A stretch of 64,000 nt of DNA from Fusarium oxysporum f. sp. lycopersici 4287 (taxonomy: Eukaryota; Ascomycota; Sordariomycetes; Hypocreales; Nectriaceae), in the NCBI RefSeq assembly GCF_000149955.1, contig NC_030993.1, positions 2,720,650-2,784,649 on the forward strand, given 5' to 3'. How positions within the stretch are numbered: the stretch's first letter is position 1; every line of letters begins with the position of its first letter. The position numbers and the translations under genes are program-made. Under the pieces are notes generated by a model. The model was given only the letters and a program-made list of their open reading frames with translations, was not told the DNA's origin and ran no database searches. Of this stretch, positions 34,168-45,183 are shown piece by piece.

Positions 34168-37100
34168 CTAGTATGGAGGTTTTGTCACATTACCCAAACT
34201 TCCCTCGCTCGGCCGACTATCAATTCCTCGGAGGAGATCCTGCAGATCCATGGTCTTCGTGTTCTGTGATCGTACCGATTTAGGCCGAGTCCCATCCCCT
34301 CCTCGGCTGGTCAGACTGCGCCGTGCCGATTTATCCTGGAACGACGTCTCAATCGACTGGATGGGACTCCTCTTACCCCCGAGCAAGTTTACGTCTGGCA
34401 GCGGTGGCACAGGAGGAACTGCCTCGTCCTCCTGGTCGTTATCGTCATGTAAATCTGGCGCCCCTCCAAGAGGAGGATGAGCGCTCAGAGGTCCTCGCTT
34501 GGAAGCCGTGCCAGGGCGCTTGGTGCTTGTTGGGCTACTTGGCTGGTCATTCTGCGTAGCAGGGTTAAAGCTCATCTCTGAAGGACTGTAATCGTAGCTA
34601 ACCATGCTGTCTCCGCTGTCATCGTCCCCGATGATGGCTGTTTTAGGCGGAGGGTTGCCTGATAGCACGAGCTTCAGCTGATCCACCGACGCAACGGTAC
34701 CTCGGTTGCCTGTTGAATGGGCGGGGGAGACAGCACTCCGTAAGCTGCTCTTACGGTGCTTGGGAATTGTTCCTTCGCGATCCTTCTCGCGATGGCCATG
34801 AGACGAGTGAGGTCTCATTAGATTATACTGGCTTCCATAAGGTGATGTCGGTCCATTCCCATTAGCGAATCCGTTTCCGTTCGTCTTCACCGTGAGGTGG
34901 CCTCGGTGTGTGCCCGAGGTTTCTGTCTTGGATCCTGTCAAAGATTCCGACTTTCCAGCAGCGGCAAGCATGGCGCCCGCAGCATCTCTGGTCCAGTCTG
35001 CCAGCATCTGCTCGCGGAATACAGCTGGCAGCTCCGAATCGGGCTGATCCTGCCCAGTTAGAGTTGAGCCAAGGATCGGCCCTGAAAGAACCCTGCCTGG
35101 GGAAGGACCCGGGCTGCCAGGAGGTGCTTGAAGGCTGTCGTGGTAGTGCGACACAATGCACTCTACAAGCGCCTCTCTGTCGTCGAACGGAAGCAGTTCT
35201 TCTCTTTCGAGCGAAGCAGAGTCCCAATCTGGCTGTGGGCGCGCCTCACCCGGAAGTCCAACCGTATCAACTTCTGGGGGTGGCATGGTAATGCCCTGTA
35301 CCCAGAAACCCTTTCTTCTGCGGCGCGCCACCTCTTGCTCAATTGCTATACCAATGTCAGAGTCCTTGAAGTCGAACTTCTCGGTGAGTGCCCAAAAGTA
35401 TCCATGACAGAGGGCCGCAGTCCGGACTTTGTACAGAGGCGTGTCGATCTCTTGGATATCCTCTTGTAGTCGGTAAATCATTGGTAGGCCATATCGGGCG
35501 GCATTAACGCCCAGCTGTAAGACCAATCTTGTAAGAAGGATATGGAGCATGACAAGATCATTCTCGTACTCGACGTACTGGAGGGCATTATCGTAGATGA
35601 CCAGATGTAGCAACGCCAGAAATTGCGAGTGTCTTGGCTTGGATCCTCGCTCTCGATGGGAGGCGTTTGAAACGGCTCTACGGGTCTCCTTGTTGATCTT
35701 GAGAGACGAGCGGGAACGAGGAAGCTTTTCCTCGACAGCGATCTCATTCGCGAACGAAGTTTCTCGGTCAAGCCATGTAATGAGAGCGTCCATATATGCC
35801 TTACGAACGTGACCATCTGGATCGCGCAGAAGCCAGTGAGTTCCCTCCCAAACATAAATTGGCACAGGGTTGCGGGACAACCCCATGTTGCCGGTGAGCT
35901 TCTTCTGAGGGTTTGCAACCAGGAGAATCTCCTTGATAGCTCGGAGGCCAGATGCTCTGCCCGTGTTGAGGGAGAAATAATGGTCAAGCTGCTGGCTGTC
36001 GCTCAACTCGATGGTGGAGGCGCCCGGTCCAGCTTCATTGTTTCCGTTCTTTTCGCCTCCAGGAGAAGAGTTGACGCTAACAGATCGAGACGGTTTGAGA
36101 CGTAAGATAATAGCGGAAATCATATCTGAGATCTGATCGGCGTAGTAAACGTGGGTAGCCAGGTCGCCAATGCACAGTTCAAGTCTGCCCACAAGATGCT
36201 TAGTCTTCTGGCGCACGACTGATTCAGACTCCACGGCAGCGGCGTTGCCATCATCGCTCTGGCTGGTCGGTGTTCGCATCCTAAAAAGCTTCCTCATCTG
36301 CTTGATCAGACCAAGGAGAACATCCATCATGCTCAATCCAATGAGGTTGACGTCGGACCGTAGGAGGGAGCTCATGATTGTTACCAATGCGAGTTGTTCG
36401 TCCAGTGTAGAGTCCTGCACGGGAATCCGTAGTAGGGTTTCGAGAGCGGCAACAAGAATTGTGTATCTGTCTTGCACGGGAGCCCAGCGCGAGATAATGC
36501 CATATATACTGATAGCCCAACCGCTGTCTCGTTCTCGGTCATCATGGAGTTCCACCACAGCGTTGCCGTGTGCAACCTTTTCTCGAATAAATCTGAGGAG
36601 AGAGACGGTTGCGCCGTGGATCTGAGAACGGGTAGGGACGATAAAGATGCTCTTCAAACATTGGAGGGCCAATACGCCAACCTCTTCTTCTGCAAGCTTA
36701 TCGACATCACCGGCAGTTCCGGAGAGAGCAACAGGATTCGGGTCGTTTGCTCCGTCAGTCCCAACTGTCGCGATACTAGTTCTCCGTCGAAGCTGCTTTT
36801 CGGTGTCGACCTTTTCCTCCGTTTCGAGCCGTTGGTGTAGAGTTTCGAGGAAGTCGGGGGTTTCGGACCACAAGTTCTCGAGAATGCGAGGCATGATGAC
36901 ATCCATTTGACTGCCCGTTATGGAAGATAGTGCGTCCGCCGTAGAGATGCTACGAATAGCTTCAAGGCCCGCATTCCTCCATCGAACTTTAACTGGGGTG
37001 GTGAGAGATTCCTTGCCTGGCGCAGGCTTTGTCGAAGCAAGTTGAACGTACAATCGAACAATTTCCTCGTATTGTCGGAGGTAAGCCTGATCAGCCAAGA

Positions 37101-37641
37101 GGAACGCGGCGTCGTGATAATCGCAAAAGGCCGCGAACGTGGGAAGGGAGGACTCGATCATGGTGATATCGTCAGAGCGGAGGACGGTGTCGAGGATTTT
37201 GAGTACGAATGGAGCAATCAGGACCGAGTCCTTGTGAAGCTTTTCCATCAAGGCTGACAGAATTTGTAGGGTGACTTGAACATTCCTGCCAAGGGTCACA
37301 TTAGCAATCATGGATTCCAACTGATCATGACAAGTCCCCCAAACGCAAGATCGCATTGCGGGAGGAGCCTCGAAGAGGGCGGATCTGACACATGGACGTT
37401 TTGAAAGTCAATGACATGCGACGTACCCAATACGTAGACGCCAGACGTCGCTAGCTGTCTTCTTCTCCAAAAAAGCGCCAATCTTCTGGATCTTGGAGCG
37501 ACGACTCGTAGCATAGTAGAGAAGGTAGCTAAGCTCGCTGCTATTCGGCTTCACATCTACAGCGCCTTTCGTAGTCCGCGGATAGCATTTTAGGACGAGG
37601 ACCTGGTGTTTCGGCCGACACTTTTGCTGAATTGCATTCAT
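34168..37641 (-). CDS. EFR3: Efr3-type plasma-membrane scaffold for PI4-kinase
   Basis: Two exons, 37427-37641 and 34168-37285, separated by a 141-nt intron, give 1110 residues. The N-terminus, MNAIQQKCRPKHQVLVLKCY, is the conserved basic and Cys-containing start used for membrane attachment. Residues to about 750 are helical repeats of armadillo/HEAT type, with the family block NVQVTLQILSALMEK near residue 72. The last 350 residues are disordered, rich in Ser, Pro and Gly with basic patches and several SPS/SPxH sites. In yeast, Efr3 with Ypp1 recruits Stt4 to make PI4P at the plasma membrane. The size fits Efr3 of filamentous fungi. The gene has its own promoter region from 37642 onwards. 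Confidence 0.9.
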
Positions 37642-39760
37642 CGCGCTCGCGTTTCTGCTGAGCTCAGCCCAGCCCCGTCAGGTCGAAGGAGGGATTCGGT
37701 GAAGTCGAGGGGACGAAAGACGAGAGGTATAGCAATGAGACGAGCAGATGAGCAGAGCAATATCGAGAGACCAAAAGCGACGCAGCCAAGGGAAGTGGCC
37801 CTGAGTTGGCAACCTGTGGTTGAGGTGGTAAGTTGGGGAAGGGAAGGGTCAAGTTTTAGGTGGAAGGGGACGGGACCAGACTTCGGGACGGGAGTTACGG
37901 GGGTCCAAGGTACCTGTTAGGTACCCCACTTGCTGCCGAACTAAAAATCTCAGCCATCCCAGGGCAGTGGAATTCCCTTGGGCAGAAAGCGGGAAAAGGA
38001 GAAGAAAATCAGCAGCAGGGATTATAAATAGGAACAGGGGGAAATTAGTTGTTCATCGTAATCTGTAACATTAGTTAGTGAATAGCTGATGCTTTACCTC
38101 AATCGCATGAATATTCGTATAAAAGACCAGACTTGATACTGCCCTGATCTCTTGGTGACTTGCCTGCTTCTTCACAACCAAGTACACGTTGTCCTCCACG
38201 TCTGTGCTGTGCCTCTGGTTAGGCTGCCCAGGGGTCCCTATCGGGTTCAGCGGATGGCTTCTGACTCCGAATTTTGTCTTAGTTTGCGAGCCAAGTATCG
38301 TCAAAGTACCTCACTAGAGCCTAGACCATAATTCCCCTGTCGGATACTGCCTGGACTGACAAGATGGAGCCCACGGAAACTTTCATGCATGTCTTGGTCA
38401 TTGGCTTTGTCTTATTATGCGTGCGTTGTCTTGAGTTAATCTCCAGTTTCAGCTCAATCAATGTTTCTTGTTAACTCAGTGAGAATGGATGGCTTCACTG
38501 CAAGGAAAGTTCTAGGAGTATCCTCAGTATTAGTTAGGCCAGTGACAGCTGTGACGCAATTGTCGCCATCACACCCACCATCATGATAAGATCGACATCA
38601 TCGTCATCACCATTCTTCACCAGAGTGCAACGACAGCACAACCAACCCCAACTCAGGTCGTCCCAAAACGCTTCTCGTCCAACATGCCACGTTTTTATTT
38701 TATTTTATCGTCAAAACGTTGTAAATTTCTGAGCCTCTGAAGTGGCGTGGTTTACTCTGGCCTTCAGAAGGATTCATTGACGTACTTGTGAATGCATCAG
38801 ACTGACAGACAGAGCTGGACTGTTACCCGCGTAATTCTCTTCATCATGCGCTCACTTGTTCACCGTCATTCACAACCCAGCAAACATCGTGAATGGATGT
38901 TTCATCCAATCCGCAACAGCAGCCGCATGCAAGAGTGTTTCTGAGACCCTGCCAGCATCACCACTTCCAACAGAATGGTACAGGGTGAGTACTTGGCTGT
39001 CAAGATGCTACTCTGACCAGCCACGTCTCGGAATGTCATAGTAACTATCGTCCGTTTCCCCATTCTGTAAGATCTACAGTATCAAACGCCGTAGCTAAAG
39101 ATCGTCAATATGTTGATCATTTGCATCTAACTATTTTAGCTGTTCCCTTGACACGATATTCGCGCAGAGAAGCGCATAATGCCATGGTCAGCTCCAAGTC
39201 CACTTGCTCGCATTATTCATGCAAGTCTCGTCCTGTCCTTTTCCTCACCGCATTCTTTTGCTCACATCCTATGCCACGTTGTTTCTCTTACCCCAACATC
39301 TTCACGTTACTTGGCTTGCATCGTCTCCCGATTTATATCTAAACCCGCGGTTTTTATCTGTCCATCTCGGCCGATTCCGCTCAAGTGGTAGACTCCACAC
39401 TAGACGTGCTGGCCATCAACTGCATGACACTTTTCGGGACCGGATGATCCGCATTCAAAACCGGCTGGACTTGGACAATAATGTCCCATGCCTTTAAAGG
39501 GTTCCCGGCAATTGATTCCCGTCAGCCTTGCATCGTGGCAATTGAACGCCTTTCTGTTGTGTCCGGTGCAGCCGGTCATAGAGGCCTTGTGACTTGCGGG
39601 CGTGACAGCGACCGTTCCGGTGACACAGAAAAGACGAACCTCAACATTTTCTGTTCCTTGCAACATTTGAAGATATTATACGCGTAAGATATTGATAATG
39701 CGCAATGCGATGCTTGTATGTAAAGATTTGTTGGGGAACTGAATGCCGCTACTCGGTCGC
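37642..39760. other. 2.1-kb intergenic region
   Basis: Promoter of EFR3 at the left and the 3' end of the monooxygenase at the right. Frames at 37664-37920, 38071-38304 and 39121-39687 are short, overlapping and without domains. No RNA gene or repeat of note. Confidence 0.4.
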
Positions 39761-41151
39761 TCAGTTTTCCTTGCTATCCAAGCCATCAAGAACATTATCA
39801 ACAACAGTCTGGATGTCGTAATAATACATCCAGTTCGATTTCTTGCCCTTTGTTCTTCTCACCTTTGCCTCAATTTCGTCGTCTACGGATAGCCCTTCTG
39901 CCGCAATCTCCTTGCCAATGCCTGCATACCAGTCCAGGACATTATATAGATCATGGTAATGCGGTGACCTGATGCGATCGTATAACTCCAGTGCAGCTTT
40001 AATACCTCCACCTTGAGTCCAAGCCCACTCAAGAGTTTTGGACAGTGTATACACATCCTCAAGGGCAAATCCGGCTCCCGCCCCAAATGCTCCTGACAAG
40101 GGATGCGAAGCATCTCCGATCAGGGCTATCGAATCAAGAGCAACTACTCGATCTAGTCGCGGCCCAGAGAACAGAGCAAATTCTTGAGTCTCCCCCTTTG
40201 CTGCTAACTGCAAAACTTGGCGAACGGGCTCGCAGAATCCATCGTACTCGTGGACAAGTGTGTTGAAGTCAAAGGGTCGACCCCAGCTGACATGGTCCTG
40301 ACCTTCTGACGGCAGGGAGATACGTGCTGTGACTTCAAAGTCGTCGTCTCCAAGCGGACTCGTAAACACGTATCTACCGCCTAGATTCTGCCAGAATGTT
40401 GATGCATGGGGGATTGTGCCAAGAGCATTAACTTCAGACTTGCTGATGATGGTGCGATATGCGGACTGGCCATTGTATTTGATTTTGTGCGAAGGAAAAG
40501 TAAACGACCGGACGACCTGGGTGGTGTCAGCTTTTTGATATTGATTCCCTGATTGCTTTACTTACCGATCTTATGCCATCTGCAGCAATCAAGAGATCAA
40601 CCTCATCCGTAAAGCCATCCTCAAATCGGATGATTACTCTGCCACTTGACAGTTTTTCAATGCCCACGAGCTTCTTGGAGAGCTTGATTTTTGACTCATC
40701 GACCTCTTTGAGAAGAGCTGCCTGTAGCTTTGATCTCCTCTGACGGCCACTGCGTCGGTGACTGGGTGTATCTTCGGGATGATAGCTTTGCTCAATAAGC
40801 TCACCCGTTCGCCCGTTGCTGATACAGTCAGCTTTGAAGTCCCCTGAACACTTGCAAAATGACTTACCGCTGTTGTCCACTGATACCGTCAGGAGACCTG
40901 AACAAGTCACTGGGCTTAATGTTCTTGGATGACCCGTTCCATTCAAGCATCTTCCATGTATGTGGTTGAAGACTGATACCGCCGCCTGTCTCACTGATCT
41001 CGGGCTTCTTCTCATACAGAGTCCAATCAACGAAGGATAACTTGGCGAGGGCAATTGCGGCACCTAAGCCACCTGGACCTCCACCGATGATAGCAGCTCT
41101 GATATTGCCATTGACATTGCCATTGCCATTTGTAGTGTTTTTAACAGTCAT
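39761..41151 (-). CDS. FAD-dependent monooxygenase, salicylate-hydroxylase-like
   Basis: Three exons, 40868-41151, 40566-40818 and 39761-40516, with two 49-nt introns, give 430 residues. The ATG at 41149-41151 is followed by a short Asn/Gly-rich lead. The FAD-binding Rossmann motif is GGGPGGLGAAIAL from residue 23. The DG motif is ADGIRS near residue 178, interrupted just after by intron 2. The GD motif is ALIGDASHPLSGAFGAGAG, the second FAD contact. This is the class A flavoprotein hydroxylase fold that adds one oxygen to aromatic or related substrates using NAD(P)H. The true substrate cannot be read from sequence. It is divergent in function from its neighbours, and nothing here proves a pathway. 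Confidence 0.88.
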
Positions 41152-41559
41152 GGTGGCGAGTGGACATATATAGACGAGCAATGAGTTAAAGTTAACGACC
41201 AAGATGACTTCAATGATTGAAAACAGACACAGAGTTTTCTTATGTTTTATAAGAGAAGATAAGAAGTTACCATGGCAGTATTCCAGTAAGTACTGATAGT
41301 GATGAGGCCATTTCAGATGTATGGCGCAATCAGTTGGACGAATTGGCAATTGATTAAACCCGCAATCGGAGGATTCTAGGCCATCCGTCAGTGGTCCACT
41401 TCATTAAACAATTGGATCTGCTGATTAATAGTAGATAACTCAAGCGGTGATTTCCAACGTATCTTACGACTTCAGTAGTGACGCCAATGTGGGATGCGAA
41501 CAGCCGCAGGATGAGACGCTTCATCAAACATGTATGGTTGCATTGAAAGGACTTCACTT
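41152..41559. other. Intergenic 5' of the monooxygenase
   Basis: 408 bp between the monooxygenase start and the end of the phosphotransferase-like pseudogene on the same strand. It should hold the monooxygenase promoter. No other feature was seen. Confidence 0.4.
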
Positions 41560-43178
41560 TTACGACTGCGAACCTGAATAATCTCCCAATGCCTCTTGGA
41601 GAAGTTGCTTCGCTGTAGCCGGATCCCAATCTACTAGGACTCTCTCTTTTGCGTCATTCATCTTTCTTTCCACGACCATTTCCATAGACTTTTGTGCCTC
41701 TTCCCCTAGAAGATGAACCCTTGCCGTCAAAAACTGAGATTCTTGTATATCCTCATCTCTCGACCCAAAGAACTTCTCATCCAGGTTACTTCCGGAATAT
41801 TGTATCGAATGCCCAACTCTTTCTCGTAGCGTAGTCAAGCCAGAAGCGACCACTCAACCAGCTCTCACGCAAATAAGTTGATAGGTTTGCCGGAAAGTTG
41901 ATTCCCTCTCCCCATTCCTCATCTTCCATTGCATGTAGCCAGGTTCTGAGTCTGGCTTCGTAGACCTGCGACCAATCATCGATTCCAGACGGCCACAGCT
42001 CTGGAAGCTGCAGCAACAGCCACCAGGGCGGATCGAGGCTGAATTGCGTAGGAGCGGAATATGCGAACTCCCAGTCAAGAGCTGCCACAATATTGTCGTG
42101 ATGGTCTAAAAGAATATTATGGGGCCTCAGATCGTCGCACCACAGTCGAAAAGAGTCAGTTCCACATGGCATTGAGCACGATAATTCCAAAGACTGGGAC
42201 TGGGCTGACCAATTATCCTCAAGAAACCCAAAAGCAGACAGATGACCCTTCTTTGCGAGTAAATGAAACAAGTATCGTGCCACATACTTGTTTCGGCAGT
42301 CGTCCTCCGAGTCAACAAGATCGTTATGCTGGAAAAGCAACTGAGCCATGTGCATAGCTGCCGAAGCGGCGTACCATTCATCGGCACTGTGATACACCTG
42401 GCTCGATGATGGAAGAACTAGTTTTGGAATAGAAGCCTTGCATACCATGTCGTTCATATTGTGGGTGATTGGTCGACCAGCCACTGAATAGTTGTTACCA
42501 ACCTCGACCAATGACCCGATCGTATGTAGGGTTGGCTCGAGGAGCTGGATCAGAAGCCTACACATCTTCCCGTAAAGCCTTCTCAGATCCTCTTCATGTA
42601 TCTCTGGGTCCAGAACCCGTATCTCCTCCGGATCCTGACCAGGGGTCCGCGAGGGCGTCTGACATGCTCCGCTCACTTTTTATGAATAAATAAGATCATA
42701 GCCGGTCCGATGCGTGATGACGAAGTGTGAAAGAAGAGTTCAGGAACCCGTACAGCACTGTTTTGGGCAACGTAAGATATGGTTGCACCTTCATCGCGAG
42801 TCTTTTCTTCCCGGAACTGTACCAGATCGGGGCACGGTTGCCGAACAACAATATCGAAGCCATCTCCATTGCAGCGGACTGGATAGAGAACATTGTACCC
42901 GCCCAAGGTGATTGGAGGGACTAAGGATGCAGTCTGATCGCAAACATTCTCGACAAAAGACACAACCTGATGACAGGTCGATTTGAGAAAAAGCCGCTTG
43001 TATGATTTCTCCCAAGCTTCTCCATTCAATGTCCATGCAAGATGGTCAAAACGTTGCTGGGCTTTGGTAACTGCAACGGAGGAAGCGGTAGAATTAGATA
43101 TTGGGCAGGTTACTCCATGGTATGCGAGTGAGAGAACATGCAACATTTGGGGGTTGGAGATACAACTGAGTCCTGCAT
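41560..43178 (-). pseudogene. Aminoglycoside-phosphotransferase-like (APH) gene with two frameshifts
   Basis: The likely reading runs from ATG 43178, through a short first exon (43164-43178), to exon 2 from 43056; this start is uncertain. The family signature is intact in the C-terminal half: WCDDLRPHNILLDHHDNI with the catalytic Asp and Asn, then ALDWEFAY. Two breaks were found. Near 42676, AAAAAGTGAG stops the first frame and the homology continues one frame over (SGACQTPSRTPGQDPEE). Near 41786, AAGTAACCTG stops the second frame where AAGTACCTG would read on into LDEKFFG. Neither can be solved by a GT-AG intron that I could fit. It may be a decayed gene or an assembly with base errors. Intact relatives are fungal kinase-like proteins of unknown substrate. 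Confidence 0.75.
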
Positions 43179-44549
43179 GCCTGAGGCAGAAGATAATGAT
43201 GTGACACAGACTCACACAGTTAACGACTTGAAGAGATTTGCCTCATCTTAGGTATTTTGTACTGACTTGAACTAGGTAGTGGGTGTATTATTTGCCGTTG
43301 AGATTTTAAAAAGAACTCTCGAAGACAAAAAAGGGCACCCCGGTGGGTTAAACTGCTCATAAGCTTTCCATCGTCTTCCACATGTGAATCGCCGGAGAAA
43401 ACCTGTTGGTTGTTTCTGCGTCGTGTCAAGTCGTGCCTACACGATAAGATGTCAAAAAAAGGTTCTCACGAGGTACCTCTCAGACCTTCATTCCTGCTCT
43501 GTTGATACATTGAGGCCTGAGAATCACTCACCTTGAATATCAAGGGCGCGGTTTTGGTGTGAAGCACGAATGTATCCTCGCTAAACAGGATTTCCTATTC
43601 AGTCGTCAATGTGGTAGCATATTCCTCTCATATAGCTCCTCGCAGCAACTTGATCATTCGAAAATGATGGCCAGCTACATGAAGCATGCATCTCGAAGGA
43701 AGATAATTCCTACGGCAACAGGCACTGAGGTTCGTGCTTCTAACCGAGGCCACCTCGCCCGATAACCAGGTTCCAGACCGGAAGGGTTGCAGCTTATACC
43801 CCTGGCGATTTACTTGCCACCCGTAGCTTCCGTGGGACATCTTTATCGGCAGATCATGATATCTTCAAGAACGGTTTGTTGCTTCCATTGTGGAGTGTCA
43901 TATATGTAGAGCAACGTTTTTGGAAATATGCGAAATCAAGGAGGCAGGCATTGTTGTGCATGCATGGAAATTGAGAGGGGAAGTTTGTGAGACGTTGCGT
44001 GAGAAGTGCAATGTCACAGTGAGGATTTGCACGGATCAGCCTTGTTTGGAAATGATAACGAGAACCGACATATATTGATGCGGCGTGGCAATACAACCTT
44101 GAAGGTGATCAATAAAATCCGCACCAATGGTCAATTTGCCAATAAGCCTATCAATTATTGACACAAATGTCACGTCCAACGTCCCTGTGATGCAACAACA
44201 TTCGGACTTGGGTGAAATATCTGCATGTATCATTTGTGAGAAGAGAAAACTGATTGTGTAACAGTGTAATCAAAAATGAGCAAATCACACCGCCTCACTT
44301 TCAATCTCGTCCGTGTCTGCGTCTGCCTCGTCTAGGCAGGAATCCCGATCCCGCTCGCACTGATCATGTTGCGAACCAGCTGACATGGAGTTATATATCT
44401 GGGGTCCGGGTCCAACAGTCCCCCCCATGCTTGATCTGGACACCTTTCGATTATCTACCAGTCCCTGAAGAAAACTCTCTACCACGCAACGCAACTGCAC
44501 ACTCTCAAACCACCATCAAACCAACCCAGTCATTACTGCAAAATTCAAC
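43179..44549. other. 1.4-kb intergenic region
   Basis: No convincing gene. Frames of 60-120 codons occur on both strands with no domain. A short segment around 44240-44540 is the probable promoter of the small cysteine-rich gene. Confidence 0.4.
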
Positions 44550-44810
44550 ATGTGCACCCAGACAGAAAATGTGGAAGAGTGCAGCCGATGTGGCTACACA
44601 ACTGCCATTCTAGGCCCAATTGAGAACTGCGGTTTGAGATCTCCGGGGTCGTTCCGCGATCCAAAGGCCAACTGCTACGTCGGGAGATGCTTCGGCGTGG
44701 CCTTCACTTCATATGTCGATGCTGTTATTTGCCAGACTTGCATTGCAAAGGAGGAGCGGGACAACATCAGACGGAACAACAAGAAGGCCGTTCATATCTT
44801 TGAGAAGTGA
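44550..44810 (+). CDS. Small cysteine-rich protein, function unknown
   Basis: An 86-residue frame from ATG (context caacATGTG). It has eight cysteines in CxxC-like pairs: ECSRC near the start, then spaced single Cys, then CQTC, suggesting a small zinc-binding fold rather than a secreted protein, since there is no signal peptide. The tail is basic (KEERDNIRRNNKK). It lies 373 bp upstream of the HET gene on the same strand. No family was recognised; the coding call rests on length, a clean start, and the even Cys pattern. Confidence 0.5.
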   Translation: MCTQTENVEECSRCGYTTAILGPIENCGLRSPGSFRDPKANCYVGRCFGVAFTSYVDAVICQTCIAKEERDNIRRNNKKAVHIFEK

Positions 44811-45183
44811 TGGACTTATACGTGAACAGATGCTTGTATTGGGATTGGAGGATGATACGTCGATGGCATAATTGTAATACGTAAGTATGGACTTGCTGGC
44901 CACTGGGATAGGATAGTGGAGGACTGCATTGGCATGACTTGAAATTGAGTATGTAGCACTTTAAGAAAAACGCAAATGAAGGCACTTTCAAGCAAATGAC
45001 GCAGACCATTGAAACGAAACACCGCAGCGAGATGAAGCCAATGCTTGACCTGTATAGAGGCATCCAACTGTCTGTCTGCCTTGTGACACAGCCTCATTCC
45101 AGCATAAAACCTCTGAACCCCGCTTAAAAACAAACATATCATAACCCTTGAAAACCGGCACATCATTATCGAGAGCTATCAAA
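44811..45183. promoter_or_regulatory. Region upstream of the HET gene
   Basis: 373 bp between two same-strand genes; it holds the small gene's 3' UTR and the HET gene's promoter. No TATA box was clear. Confidence 0.4.

Noticed and set aside
35478..35987. 169-codon minus-strand frame
   Set aside because: It is a shadow frame within the continuous EFR3 coding exon.
39380..39420. A possible tRNA-like segment near agtggtagactccacac
   Set aside because: Only one short fold-like match; no acceptor stem, anticodon loop or B-box could be placed.
42600..42680. An intron at the first break of the APH-like gene
   Set aside because: Donor gtgagc is present, but each nearby acceptor gives a stop or the wrong phase, and the bypassed sequence looks coding.
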